A stretch of DNA of 64,000 nucleotides, taken from NCBI GenBank assembly GCA_026874595.1, contig CM049312.1, positions 57,105,429 to 57,169,428 of the forward strand. The letters run 5' to 3'. The DNA comes from Sipunculus nudus. Lineage: Eukaryota > Annelida > Sipuncula > Golfingiida > Sipunculidae. The position numbers were made by a program, and so were the translations under genes. The notes under the pieces are model-generated. The model worked only from the letters and a program-made list of their open reading frames with translations. It ran no database searches and was not told where the DNA came from. Position 1 is the stretch's first letter, and each line of letters starts with the position of its first letter. Of the stretch, positions 1 through 11,931 are shown piece after piece.

Positions 1-1627
1 TGTCAGTTGCAAAATAAAACCCAGTTTGAGTTAAACAGTTTTAACAAGGTATTCCTCAGAATTGGTTTTACCACTAATTTCTATTATTCAGAGTGATGTG
101 CTTTGTACATGCAACCCAACATTAGTTAAAGTGCAAGTTGCAAATGGGTGTAAATAGCTTCCTTTAGACAGGGATGATGTGGTCAGAGCCACTTGGCTTA
201 GCTACCTATGTTCACAAAATGTCTGCTTAACTTCTTTTGACCAATTCAAAAGAAGCTAATCTTTAAAAAAATATTTTAATATGCTGGGCAAAACTCTGGA
301 GTACATAATGGTTAATCCTGGATAAAATACTTTTAACCCAGGTTTTACCCACTGGATTGGGTAAAATAGGATTTACCTTGGTCAAATAGCAACCCTGAAT
401 GTACTACTACTTATTGTCCATAAATCAAATATGGAGTGTCAGGTGACTTTCCTTTTCAAACAATAATCCCCACTACACCATGTATATGTATATTTTATAT
501 CCTTAGGTATCACCTAGAGATCAAAACTATCAAAAAGACATGGATATTACTGTGAATGCAATAAATTAAATTAAGTGAGCCTTTCAATGCTGGTTGACTG
601 GCTTTGATTCAGTGAATTATTTGATGCATTGTTACATGCAACCCTTATATATACTGATAGCCATATGTGAGAGAGAACATGTGGACAAATGTTAATGGAA
701 GCAATGAAAGGTACTGACACTAGGTTGAACCTCAACTGATCTTTAATAGTACTGAACATATATCATAAACATTGCTAATATATTGCATTTCCCATCAAGA
801 AACATATCTGACCAAAAATAATAAACAGAAATGATGCAACAGTGAATGCAATTTTATCAAGCACATGCTAATAAATCTTTAGCATTATAGCCTTTAATCG
901 ATGACATTATGCCTATACATGTTAAACTGCAGTGCAACATTCCATATCTGAGCACACCTCTATATCCAACTGGAGATGATCAAATACACACAAGCTAGTA
1001 ATACACAGGGTAGCTGGTATTTTTTACAAAGATGTAACTGAACTGCGAGCATTAATGCCATATCTTTTCACATTAAAATTTAAGACAGATTATCCTTTTA
1101 AGATATCTATGACTCATACTTTTGGTCCTCAGACTTGTCCCTGAGTTAAAATGTTATTCATAGTGGACCAGTCACAACTGGCATCTGTTTGACTTTTTTT
1201 AACCACTGAAAATCCAATTTAACCTTAAACAAAGGTCTCCCCCTTCATAAAACACAGTTGGGCAAACTCACACTTTGTCAATTAATTTTATTTGCTGCAA
1301 ACAAGTTCCATCATTTGTCTTTTAAAGTAAGATGTCTTCATTTTTATTCAAGTATATTTATCTATCAAACGCCCTCTTTTCATTGATAAATCAGAAGTAC
1401 TGCACATATTTATATGACAAATATATATTTTAATTTTGAATAATTTGTTATAAGGTTATGGCATGATACTTGGAATGTATATTACACAATGTATGACATA
1501 TTAGTTAAAATATATGAATCTTTGTGCTGAATGTGCACCAGGTCATATAATGAAATTATACATTCATCCTGTTGCAGCATGACACTTATTAACCAACAGA
1601 ATATATACTGGGATACATACATACATG

Positions 1628-1669
<42 letters not shown>

Positions 1670-1909
1670 CTAAGGCCCAGTAAAGTAACAACCGTTGAAT
1701 TTATTTATAAAGAACATGACACTATAAAAAATATATACAGGTATAATATAAAAAAAGGATTATGCTTGAAATCTAATATGATTTGGGGTAAAATATGATA
1801 AATTTTGCTCTTTCTAAGTGCTTGGTTTTGGGAGAATGTTGTCCCACAAATTTTTGACAAACCTCAGGCAATGGGCAGTTTTCAGAAAAAAAAACACATC
1901 AAGACTTAC
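1..1909. other. AT-rich non-coding stretch
   Basis: I see no exon-like stretch, transposon protein or tRNA here. The only clear structure is the (AT)n tract near 1,630-1,664. If the candidate exon ending at 1,910 is real, this would be its first intron, running off the left edge of the window. Confidence 0.5.
1630..1664. repeat. (AT)n microsatellite
   Basis: Uninterrupted alternating AT of about 35 bases. The same kind of tract recurs throughout the window. Confidence 0.95.
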
Positions 1910-1973
1910 CCTGACGACAAGCTTTGAGCTGAGGGGGGCACATCGACCTTCTGTATAGCCTTAAGTTTGACAT
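1910..1973 (-). CDS. candidate first coding exon, unknown product
   Basis: Read on the minus strand, an ATG at 1,973 opens 21 codons (MSNLRLYRRS, then MCPPQLKACRQ) and ends at a consensus donor, AGG followed by GTAAGT at 1,909-1,904. A promoter-like patch with two CCAAT boxes lies 210-240 bases upstream. I do not recognise the peptide. The case rests only on an ATG, a strong donor and the promoter-like context, so it could be chance or an old repeat. Any following exon would lie left of the window or in the featureless DNA at 1-1,909. Confidence 0.3.
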
Positions 1974-2164
1974 GTATGCATATCCCACTTCGTGTCCTTT
2001 GCCCATAAAACTGACATTATGCTTCCGTAATAATTAGCAGCTGTATTTACAATAAGTGTCTATTGTTCCTTCATCATGAAGCCCGATAGTAAAAAGATCC
2101 CGATGAAGTACTCGTCAGCTGACAGCCAGCACCATGTGCGCTTGTTTATTGACCGAGCCAAGCA

Positions 2165-2262
2165 GGGGCTTTCCCGGGATTGGCCAATGAGAAAATTGAG
2201 TAAATCTGGCCAATCAGCGAAAGCCTTTTATTCCCCATCCACAGGCTCAATCGGAGCCTGTA
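2165..2262. promoter_or_regulatory. twin CCAAT-box patch with hairpin (promoter-like)
   Basis: Two CCAAT pentamers lie at 2,184-2,188 and 2,210-2,214, 26 bases apart. The first is fused to an inverted box (ATTGGCCAAT at 2,179-2,188). A GC-richer sequence surrounds them, and a perfect 8 bp stem (ACAGGCTC / GAGCCTGT) lies at 2,242-2,262. Paired CCAAT boxes are typical NF-Y sites in animal promoters. The placement suits a transcript leaving on the minus strand through the candidate exon at 1,910-1,973. There is no expression evidence. Confidence 0.35.
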
Positions 2263-2828
2263 GGAGAGGCTAGACACTTTGGACGTGTTAAAATGAGACA
2301 ATTCATGTGACTGTAATGCAGATGAAATTGTAGTTTGAAGGAACTAGTAAAGTTGATGTCATAAATACTAAACAGGGCACGCAAAAGTATTAATAATGCT
2401 TCCTACTCCAAACCTCAAAATATGGTGCGAGTGGGCTTTTCAGATAATCAGGAGTAGAGATAAAATATCTTGATATACATGTGGTGTATCCTTTAATAGG
2501 AATCCCAACTATCATTGGACACGGGGGAGACATGGAAGAATATATTCCATTTGCAGTCAGGGAAATGTCAGGAATTTTGAAAATATTGCTTCAGAGAAAA
2601 AGTGGGAGAATTTGGTTTGCCAAAAGGAATAAACGGCGACTCTGTTATATTTTGTCTTAGGTTCAAACATCGTGTTCACTACATAATGGCTATGATGGCT
2701 TTCTAAAAAGAAAATTAGTCGGAATAATAATCATATTATTAATTACATGTATAATAAATGACGGATATCTCAAGGAATTTTAAATCCATTAATTGCTTGG
2801 AAATCGCACGTATATTGACGTATTATCT

Positions 2829-4400
2829 ACACCTCTAATATCGACAATCTGCATGGGCTTTCGTCTTTCTGAGTAGACGGCTCTTTTTATATACACACAC
2901 ATACATACATACATACTTACATACATACATACATACATACATATACACACACCTATTCAAATGATCGTCGATTCTTATACACTGATGTTTTCCTTCCGGG
3001 ACAGACAGCGCCACCTTAAAGAGACTAAAATGATATAATTTAAATATTTCCTGTCTTAGTTTTCATTAGTAATTTCGAAAATTGCTCATCAATCGTAATG
3101 CATGGAGGACAGTCAAGAACAGCTAAAAAAAAACATCCACCACAAAAGCCTGTACATAAGGGTGTTAAAACAGGAGGCGAAACCTCTCCCCTTCACAAAT
3201 TAAAATTGTGAAGGAGAAAGCAGCTGCCACAGCCCACCACACCTTGAACAGTGTGGGCACCTGAAGCAACAACTGTTGACCCTCTCGGATACCAAGACAC
3301 CTTTCAATGGGGTCAAGAGACCTGTTGAGCGCGACAATCAAGCGCTCTTCCACCCAAACTGATATTCACAAAATATAACAAAATATTTAACACTTATTTC
3401 ACAAATAATTTTTGGTGTGAATAAAAATTCAATCCTCCATTTTGCAAGATTATTCGGTACATTAATGACATTAATGGAGGTAACGCTTTGTCTGGTACTC
3501 TTTGTTGTAGCAAGGCATTTTATAGAATATTTGATCAATAACATAATCCAGCAGTCGCAACATGTATAATGTACGTGTATGCGTAGTAGATTAAGTAGAG
3601 CTTGCCGAGTTCTACTTGGCACTGGTTATGTCCGCTGAACGTATAAATCTGAAGAAAACAAATATTTCCGTGGCATATGACAAACATATTTAAACACGCC
3701 AGTGTGCTGACATAAGATCGTGCCATCTGGTGGTTTCAATCAGTACTAAATTAACCAATCAGTTTCGGCGAGCCGAGAAAATGAAACAACATTTGTGCAT
3801 TATGCATGTCTTACTTTATATATACACTCTGCTCACTGTGATCAATAACAGTTTGATAGATCGATAAACGACGGGAGATATATTACTGAAACATCAATGG
3901 AATTACAGAATATTTGTTAGACACGGTGATGTGATTAACCTCGTTGTTCTATTAACAACACTTTCTGAGAGGAGTGAACAGTTGCTGCGTCAGGTTCCCA
4001 CGGGGGGGGGGGATGAAATACTTACTCTCCACATAATTTCAATTTGTGACGGGGAGATGTGTCGCCTCCCGTTTTAACACCGTTCTGTATATGTGACGCT
4101 TATTTTATCTAGCTTTCCTTTGTCTATCATTCAGGACATTACAATTAATGAGCAACGTTCGACTTTACAAAAGAAAAATGAGGTAGGAAAATATTTCAAT
4201 TATATCTGCTCTCTCTGTGTCAGTTGGTGCTGTCTCCGAACAAAAACACCAGTGAGGAAGAACCAATGCATCAAAGGAACGTGTATGTATGTTTGTATAT
4301 ATTTATGTATGTTTATAATTATATATTTATGTATGTCTGCGGGCGTATAGATAAGAAGACGAGATCCATATTGGAGGTACAGAACGTGAACAGCCCAGAA
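2829..4400. mobile_element. 1.6 kb inverted-repeat (foldback-like) element, copy A
   Basis: The left arm (about 2,829-3,310) and right arm (about 3,975-4,400) are imperfect reverse complements. Both run from a CATA/GTAT-rich stretch through a GCGCCACCTT-type sequence to a 'CTCCCCTTCACAAATT' box and 'GTGTTAAAAC', then a shared 'CAACTGTT' segment. The middle (3,310-3,975) is not palindromic and has no convincing ORF. The same arrangement recurs at 28,900-30,460. It is probably a non-autonomous DNA or foldback element, but I could not fix its exact ends or a target-site duplication. Confidence 0.55.
2893..2952. repeat. (CATA)n microsatellite
   Basis: CATA units with a few interruptions, inside the left arm of the inverted-repeat element. 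The reverse-complement GTAT-rich tract in the right arm (about 4,262-4,340) shows that the microsatellite belongs to the repeat. Confidence 0.85.
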
Positions 4401-5093
4401 TATACGCACGATATCCTAGCTATTCGCGAAATTAAATTCCTTGCATTGATCTGTGTCTACCGATAAGGACTGCAAAAAAATTATTTTGATTTATTTTCAT
4501 CTTAAAAGCCATGTCATCATAAATTTACATCCACCTCCAAATTAAACTTGCGAAACCAGCTCCAGTCCCATTTATTTATAGTTTCCATGTAAATGGTCGT
4601 TACTCACTCAAATAAAAACTGGGTAAATCTGCCTGCCAATAATATTTTTTAACAGATTAACAACCCTTTTATTGGACAAACTGTATATTTGTTAACGTTG
4701 GTGCAAATATAGATCCAATGTTTTTTAATACTGAATGTTTCTCCTGTGATATTTTTCGTGATTTAACATTTTAATGAGAAGTAGAATTAAAAACTAATAG
4801 TACAGACTTATTCATAAAAAAATAGTAAATATCCATACAATGAATATGCCAAAATACCTATATTTTGTTTCATCGATTTATAAACTCATTTGGCAACTGG
4901 TAAACTCTTGCCTTATTTTCTGATAGGCATTTCACTTAAGGTTCGGATAGGGATATTAGGGGAGGGTTACTGTTTACACGCAGGGAATAAACCCTAAACA
5001 AGGACAAAGAAGAACTCCAGGAAGAGGCTAGCCGTAAATAGGGATAACGCGAGTCGTGATAATGTACTGCAACCGTCGTCCATCCTGTTGCTT

Positions 5094-5163
5094 TGATAAT
5101 CTGGTAAACAGCAGATTCTCCTAACATTAGATAATCTGGTAAACAGCAGATACTCCTAACATT
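5094..5163. repeat. two-copy tandem repeat, ~36 bp
   Basis: A unit beginning GATAATCTGGTAAACAGCAG is present twice in a row. The matching place in block B (about 28,143-28,180) has a single copy, so the doubling happened in A after the two blocks separated. Confidence 0.8.
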
Positions 5164-5555
5164 ATACTTCGAGTGATGATATGACACAAAAGAGTACATG
5201 AGAATTCACATACCAAACTGAACATCCGTCTGTATGGTAACGTATCATTTCCTGTATATAACGTACAAGTTGACCCCTGTCCAGGAACCCATGCGAGCCA
5301 TGCTTGTTTCCATGCGGCCAAAAACATGCAGAGGCATTTCGGAATACGTTGAGTGGAAAGGACATTTACTTGCATATTGTATGTATTGTTGGAAAATATA
5401 CTGAAAAACGCTAACGAATGGTCTGGTTTATATGTCAAGTGTTAGCGCAGTTGTTGGTCATCAAGCGTTGTACAAAATGACGAAAATCGTAACAGTGCGG
5501 TTATCAATGCAAGATGTAAGGGCACTCTGACACTAAACTGCGTTTCACCTGCTGC

Positions 5556-6052
5556 TGTCCACCTGTTTTTTGTAGATAATTTTCTTAAAGGTTTATATTT
5601 TTTCAATTATTTTCTAGAAAACTACACATTGAAGTTACAACCCTAATTTGGCAATTAAAAAATTTACAATAAATCCCAAGTTTATGTTTCACAACTTTTT
5701 AGTCTCGATAAAATGATCTGGCAGATATAATGTGTCCTTGCATGAGAAGCCATCTTTGGTTTAGCTGGTTATATTTTTAGTGTTTACATGACATCATCCA
5801 ATCAGCAGCTGTCAACTGAGGTTTGTTCTAGCATGTGACCAATGACACTGTTCGCCATAATTGGGTCTGATATGTTGTAAAATATAGACTAATTTTTCGT
5901 ATTTTCAAATAATTCTCTTTTTTAAATAAGGTGAACGTTAAGTATTTATTTACCTTGTTGAAAATTAGGTCTTTTGATCCTCTACTCTCCACTGTAACTG
6001 TTTCCCTGGTTATGTAACAAGTAAAGTTTTCATAGCAAAAAACAGGTGGACA
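5556..6052. mobile_element. 497 bp MITE with perfect 17 bp TIRs
   Basis: The ends are exact reverse complements: TGTCCACCTGTTTTTTG at 5,556-5,572 and CAAAAAACAGGTGGACA at 6,036-6,052. The interior is AT-rich and non-coding. Block B lacks the whole insertion: A resumes matching B just after the element, near 6,070-6,080, opposite about 27,685. I could not define a target-site duplication, so the superfamily is open. Confidence 0.75.
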
Positions 6053-6179
6053 TAAGGGGATGACACGGACTATAGTAGTCTAGTCGTAGAGACTCTGATG
6101 TCATAGGGTCGATATGGAGCTACAGAATGTTTCTCTCCCTTGTTAAGTGCATGAATTAACCTTCTCCATACCAGTTTTG

Positions 6180-7222
6180 CCCCTGATTGTATCACTTTAA
6201 GATATATTAATTTATTCATATATTCATATAAAATGGTCATTTTTTATCTTAAACTGGTACCTTCCCAAAGCTTCGTGTTCATTCCATTTCCATTGTTACG
6301 TGCTGTGACCCTGGCCTGTATCGGATGTGACCGGATGCAGGCGCGGATCCATGATTTTTTGTAGGGATGGGTCAACGGGTGTCATGCATAAAAATTGTCA
6401 AAAAAAAGTCATTGTTGGATAGCGGGGGGGGGGGGGGGAGGGGTAAGGCTCGACCCCCAAAATCCCCCGTCATTCATGAGAACTCTATCGATTTAGGTGT
6501 CAGAAGGACAAAGATCATGATCGCATCTGAAGTGTACGAAATCATTCCTGTGTTGAATGTTATGCTATAATTTCATGCTTGATATTGGAATGTCATGACC
6601 CATTGGTCACATGTTTTATCAATATGCCAAAACCCAGTCATCGCAATGTGTTAGAACAAGTCTGTATCAGCAACAGACACGCGCAAAACGTGAGTAAAAC
6701 AGCATACAATCTGAAAAAAACTCAACATAACTTTGATCGAATGGTGGGGGGGGGGGGGGGGGAATGCACTCTCGCTAAGGGGTTACGTGTTTGGCCGTAA
6801 TAAGTAGGACTCATCTCAGACCAAACATCTTTAGCAGATGTGAGCACCTCAAATTACCCCTTGTGTTGACTCCTCCCAGATACTCAGACCTCGTGTGTTA
6901 GGACGCGGGGCCCGAGAACCTGGGGGTCGCGGTAAGCGCAATTCTTCCCGCTGAGCGGCCCATATTGTTTTAATACTTGTTGGTGTCCATTTGAATTGCT
7001 AAAATTCTTTTTTTTAAGATGCGCAGGTACATTATTGAAAAATAGCCTTTATTTTTTCCGTGCTTATTAACCGGTCTTTCCGCAAAAATATTAAATCAGT
7101 AAAATTATGCATGCATTCTCAACGTGTAAAATTTAATGTATGATGAGTTTATTTAGCCAAATGGTACGTGGAACAAATCAGTCCCATTGAACAGTGTTGA
7201 AGGTAAATAATGAATCAGCCTT
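6180..7222. other. non-coding stretch with poly-G tracts
   Basis: This part of block A has no match in block B. It carries two long poly-G runs (about 6,423-6,440 and 6,744-6,762). The sequence around 6,340-6,480 begins with a GCGCGGATCC motif and looks like a repeat. The short ORFs spanning the poly-G runs are not protein-like. Confidence 0.5.
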
Positions 7223-8734
7223 GTGCACACAAATATTCATGTGACATATGACCGACAAGTTCGAACACGATGTGTTTATGCCATCTGCTGGCCGCACCGA
7301 GTACTAAAGAAAAGCAAATCCACCTTTTCGTGCAGGTTTTACTTTGTACCAGACTTTGTAAACGTGCCAGTAAGTGCAATATATAAATATATGTTTCAAG
7401 TGAACACGCGAATGTTTAATAGGGAATGATTTATTTATTAGATACTGGAATAAATGCATGATGGGCTCCTTCCTTTGTAAAGAAGCCAGGGTAATCATAT
7501 AATATGTCAATTGTAATATATTACATTTTCAAAGTAATCGTGTTCATAATCGATTTTTTCTTAATGCACAAAAACACTGATCATAATCATATCTGTCATC
7601 GTGATCGATAATTTTGCAAGAACAATCGTGATTATGATTCAATTAAATTACTTTGAAAATATGATTCACTTATTCTGGATATGACAGGCGTCTCTAGTCA
7701 TTGTAATATTCAAAGTAATAGAAATTAACAAAAGTAATAAAAAGTAACAAATCTTAAGTAAAATAAGCAACAGATTTCGTCATATATTCTGCAAAGTGCT
7801 GAAACCTGTAAGTCAGTTATTTCAAAATCGCCTCTGTGGTCTACTGATTGTCAGTACTGTGCCTGTTGTTAAAACTGTTTTTTTATATTGCAACGTAGGT
7901 TTACTAAATATATGGACATCTGCAGAACTCCGTTCAAATTTCGCACTACGTGGTCGCGTAGACAAATCCAAGACAAAACAGGGATTTGCAAAGGACGTTT
8001 TGAAATTATTGACCTTTCTACTTCCGAACAGATGCATTCAACCACCTTAGGTCTGTTTTTTCTTGTTTGTCAACATTGGCGAATGTATACTGCATGTGTC
8101 CACTAACAGCTTGTAGATACATAAGCCCATACATCCGTCACAGAAACGTTATAAGGAATTACCATCATTTAAACAATATGTAGTGTAAGCCGGAAATCCA
8201 ATAACTTTTACAGAAAAGATAGACGAACATCTTACTTTAAGTTAAGTACTCGTTATTATTAGAGATTAAGAGGTTAATCTGAAAGTATGTCATTTTCTGG
8301 ATCACTGGCAACTCGAGTCACTGGAGTTGGTTTCCTACCAGGGTCAGCTGTGTTTCATGGCAATATTGCGTTCTTCTGCATGTTGTGTTCTTTTATATTT
8401 AATCTGACAGAGTATTTACTGGCCTGCACTTATATGAAATCGAATCATCGGATATTGTACCTTACACACCGAGCTTACCAAAATAGCAGCCTGTCCAAAA
8501 TTTTCAAGTCACATTTCACAGAAACATTACAAACATTGCGATAATATACATATTCGTGCATCATACATCAACCATCTGACAAAATGAACCTGCCATATTA
8601 TGAATAAGTTATTTTTTTTAAATAACCTGACCACATCTACAAAGCAGCTTATATGGCGGACAGGTTGTATTATACAAACAGTTGTTGCAACTTACCGAAG
8701 CGGTCTCCATCACTCAGATAGTGACGTTCGGTAG

Positions 8735-8868
8735 TCTATAGGGGTGGGGAAACCACCGACCTTCGACTGGCAGCTACAAACAACTCTCACAGCCACGCCG
8801 GGGCCTCGAATCTGTGTCGCCCGATAGCGGAGAGAGTTGAGCGTTTTACATCTCACTGTCAAGGCCCA
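8735..8868 (-). mobile_element. tRNA-derived SINE, family 1, copy in block A
   Basis: On the minus strand it starts GGGCCTTGACAGTGAGATG, has a B-box-like GATTCGAGGCCCC, then CGGTGGTTTCCCCACCCC and CTATAGACTACC. Two further copies lie at 26,577-26,710 (plus) and 33,258-33,405 (minus). The B box and repeated 3' part fit a tRNA-derived SINE. Confidence 0.6.
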
Positions 8869-9299
8869 ATTAAAAAGTGTATCTCAGCGCTGATAAAAAA
8901 TGTGGGTGCAGCAATTTGCTGTGACCACGTATGTTTTACAGCTATATTTTTGTGTATTTTTGGCCATTGCAAAAGTGATATAGGAAATATCAGATGTAAT
9001 AACATATTAAAAACAACCTAATGGAAATTTTCCAGGCTAGTATATCTTCTGTCTAAAAAATAAAATGTAGTAGGACGCGTATGGTAAACTTATTATTTTT
9101 AACCAGTGGTGGGGGAAACGGCCAACCGGTGAGGGTCATCTTAGCAGAGAGAGAGAGAGCTTCTTTCTGGCGCGACACTCCCCCAATTCGTAATTCCAAG
9201 AGGACCACACACACAATGACATATCTCGCAGTTTGCCTGTCGAAATGTAGAACAGAGAGCTTCACTCCACAACTGTAGTCATCATGTCAGCTCCCAAAG

Positions 9300-9445
9300 T
9301 CGGGGAGAAAGCATGATCACCATGGGTTGGGCACCGCATTCTATCATCGCCCTGTATAACCCCAAGTCAGATACTCATGCCCTGTCACAGAACACGAGCA
9401 CCTGGACGGCGCGGCTGGCGCAGTTCCTCCCGCTGAATTCCGATA
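9300..9445 (-). mobile_element. SINE-like repeat, family 2, copy in block A
   Basis: It holds the conserved box GGCGCGGCTGGCGCAGTTCC (about 9,409-9,428). The box recurs at about 33,878 (same strand), 38,762 (same strand), 24,565 and 25,998 (opposite strand). In the fuller copies at 24.6 and 38.7 kb it comes with a B-box-like GGGTTCAAA. The copies fit a dispersed SINE; the boundaries are approximate. Confidence 0.45.
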
Positions 9446-9610
9446 TAAGAAAGAAGGCATTTTATCATACAGTAGAGCTAAAGCTATGGTCGGTAGTGCA
9501 TTAATTTTCTGAGAGATATTCTGGTTTAAAAGTGAGAAGACATTCCTATTTTCATCCGTATATAATTTGACGAATATTCACATACATTTCAGCAGATTAA
9601 TTTTAGAAAA

Positions 9611-10825
9611 ATAAACATATTGCTTATATATATTTACCAAAGTACTAATGAGACAGCGGTTGGCACTTTCAACGATATAACCATATACAATAACTAACTC
9701 TGAGATATCCGGCATCGTTACATAAAACGTCTTTGCCCATTCCATGATCTGAAAATACAAGTTTTTTAGATACCTATTCATATACAGGTGTGCTATTTGT
9801 GCTGAAGAAGCATTTAACAATTATTAAAACTATTATTATTATTGCACAGGTGTTTAAATTAAGGTCAGAAATTAGGACTGGGCGGGATTTAATCAGAATT
9901 AATGCCTATCATTTTCTCTCGACAAAGGCACAATTATAACATACCTAATGTTTTTCCAATACCACTGATATAGAAATTATGCCATTATGATGCATCTTTA
10001 AGTCGCCCCTTACTTTATTCATTTTCCTTCTTAAAGTTTGCTCCACTTGAATAAGAAAGACTTACGAGAGGTCAGAATGGTAGAATATGCCATATAAAAA
10101 AGATGCACTGAAAACATCTTCACGAGGAAACAGGTATGCTGCAACTGATAAACCAGACTAACCGTTGATAAGTTCGTGTACGTTCTAACAACACCAAGCA
10201 TGTGTGAAAAGATTCCGTTAACCCCCCACATGTGTGAAAAAGTTCCCGTTATACCCCCCTCCCCACCCCCTCCTGTTACCTCACACAAACATGTACATCA
10301 TTGGATATGTGATTGAGAGCGACTTCCTGCAAAGGGTAAAATACATGACGGAGGTCATTTTGTTTAGAGACAGATTTATACATAAGTATAAATTGTATAA
10401 GTTGCAAGAACCAAACACCTGACTGTGCGGGTGGCGCAGTTGAACCCTCTTAATGTATTTAAAGGAATTTTTACCCGTATGATAAATTCAAAACTTTTAT
10501 TGAGCATACATGATGAATACAGTTTCACTTCTATGGTGGTACAATGGCTGTACACAATCTGATTTCACATAAAGCAAGGCTGAGAGCTAAAAATAAAGCA
10601 AGTCCCTCATGTAATCATATCTAATGTAATTTGCCCAAAAATAAATATTCAACCTATCTTACCAAGAAATGAATATACTAGGGAAAAGATTGGTGAAATT
10701 ACAAACCCAACTTAAAGAACAAAACCAGCTGCATCAACAATGTATTTGTTTAAGGGTCTCCGGATTGTCTCATGAGTGTGAATAAATATGTTCAAGCATA
10801 TTTCTTAAGATGCAGTAAAGTCGCC
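9611..10825. other. non-coding stretch
   Basis: I see no gene here. The one local structure is a two-copy tandem repeat at about 10,199-10,262 (CATGTGTGAAAA-gATTCCGTTA units followed by C runs). The rest is AT-rich. Confidence 0.5.
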
Positions 10826-11110
10826 GGCTTTTGTGACTCAGGGGTAGAGCACAGGACTCAAGGCCGGGAGCTCTTGAGTTCGAATCTCCACTGAGGCGGT
10901 GAGATTTTCACGGTCTGCCTCCATCCAGGATGAGCGCTCTGCAGGCTTAATGGAAAGGTCATGTTTCGACCACAAACGAGTGCGCCTTTCGGGGTTCCTC
11001 GGTGGTATTACCCTTCATTGGGGACGATTACACACCCACGACCCGCTAGTGCAGGGTCACCGGACCCGGTTGCCAACAGGATATAAAATGAGAGGTACTG
11101 TGTGATACTG
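10826..11110 (+). mobile_element. tRNA-derived SINE
   Basis: The head resembles a tRNA gene. An A-box-like stretch GACTCAGGGGTAGAGCACAG (10,838-10,857) is followed by a B-box-like GAGTTCGAATCTCC (10,875-10,888). A tRNA-unrelated body with CGCCTTTCGGGG and GGTCACCGGACCCGG comes next. The head lacks a convincing cloverleaf 3' half, so it is a SINE or tRNA pseudogene and not a functional tRNA. Confidence 0.65.
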
Positions 11111-11931
11111 CACTGCCACGTAGTCCGAAACCGGAATGGAATCTACAGATTTACAAATACGTAGTTAAGTTAGCATTAATAAATAGAGGCGGTTACCTCA
11201 ACTAAAAAATATTAAAAAAAGGATACAGTTAACTCTGGAGATATTTAATTGATTAAAAAATCATACTGGTGTATTAAATATGGGTGGTCAATTTTGACAT
11301 TACGCTTCATTTAATAAAATACATTTTCATTTACATTATCGTGCAATTTTCAAAACTAAATTATATACTGAGCTTTTATCAGCAAAATTCACTTTTCAAT
11401 GTGGTCCACAAATTACAGCTATATTAAAAAATATATTTTGGGTCTTTTATTGGCTGAGAAATTTATATGTAAAGATATACTGTAAAGAACAAAAAATTAT
11501 TAAATATTGCAGTCCTTATAAACCAGGAAGATTGAGAGAAATCTTAAGTTTCATACACTACAGATCTAGAGTATAGAACAACCTTTTTTCAAAATATATT
11601 ACCTGGTCTGATGGCAGCAGTTTTGTTGTAGTAAGCCAAAACTGAAACAATGATTACACTCAGTCAAGATAGAGTCTTAAGACCTTATCAGATTATTCAA
11701 ATTTACACAACGAAATAATTCAAGATGAGCCATCCATGCGGTTTAACGAACAAAAAAGATCCTTAAGCAATAAAAGGATTATAAAAGAACAAAAGCCCAA
11801 AAGTATGTTTTTTTCGCTCGAGAGGAGTACTTCACATATTGACTTTTAACAGCCTGTGAAAGCGCGTTGGCTAACCATTGTTTGGTCAAAGGCCCTGATC
11901 TTTGTACTCCTTTTGACCCCTTAAACTCGGG
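11111..11931. other. non-coding stretch, possible 5' UTR of the following element
   Basis: AT-rich, with no recognisable product. From about 11,850 it may already be the 5' untranslated part of the non-LTR element, whose ORF1 methionine is at 11,932. Confidence 0.4.

Larger units (their letters stand above)
2370..9610. repeat. block A: composite repeat related to block B
   Basis: Two long parts are shared with 27,590-34,060. Positions 2,370-6,170 match 27,590-30,920 in inverted orientation. Positions 7,223-9,610 match 31,065-34,060 in direct orientation. Similarity by eye is high but broken by indels. Differences specific to A include a 497 bp MITE, a 37 bp tandem doubling and the DNA at 6,180-7,222, which has no counterpart in B. 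No protein is readable across the block. It may be a large non-autonomous element or a segmental duplication later rearranged by inversion. Confidence 0.7.

Noticed and set aside
2076-2273. 65-codon plus-strand frame in the CCAAT patch
   Set aside because: No recognisable motif. The sequence is better explained as promoter-like, and the frame has no splice or homology support.
2893-2952. CRISPR-like regularly spaced repeat
   Set aside because: It is a simple CATA microsatellite in animal DNA. No array with unique spacers exists anywhere in the window.
10826-10900. Functional tRNA gene
   Set aside because: The A- and B-box-like stretches are present, but no 3' acceptor half pairs with the 5' end. 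It continues as a SINE body.
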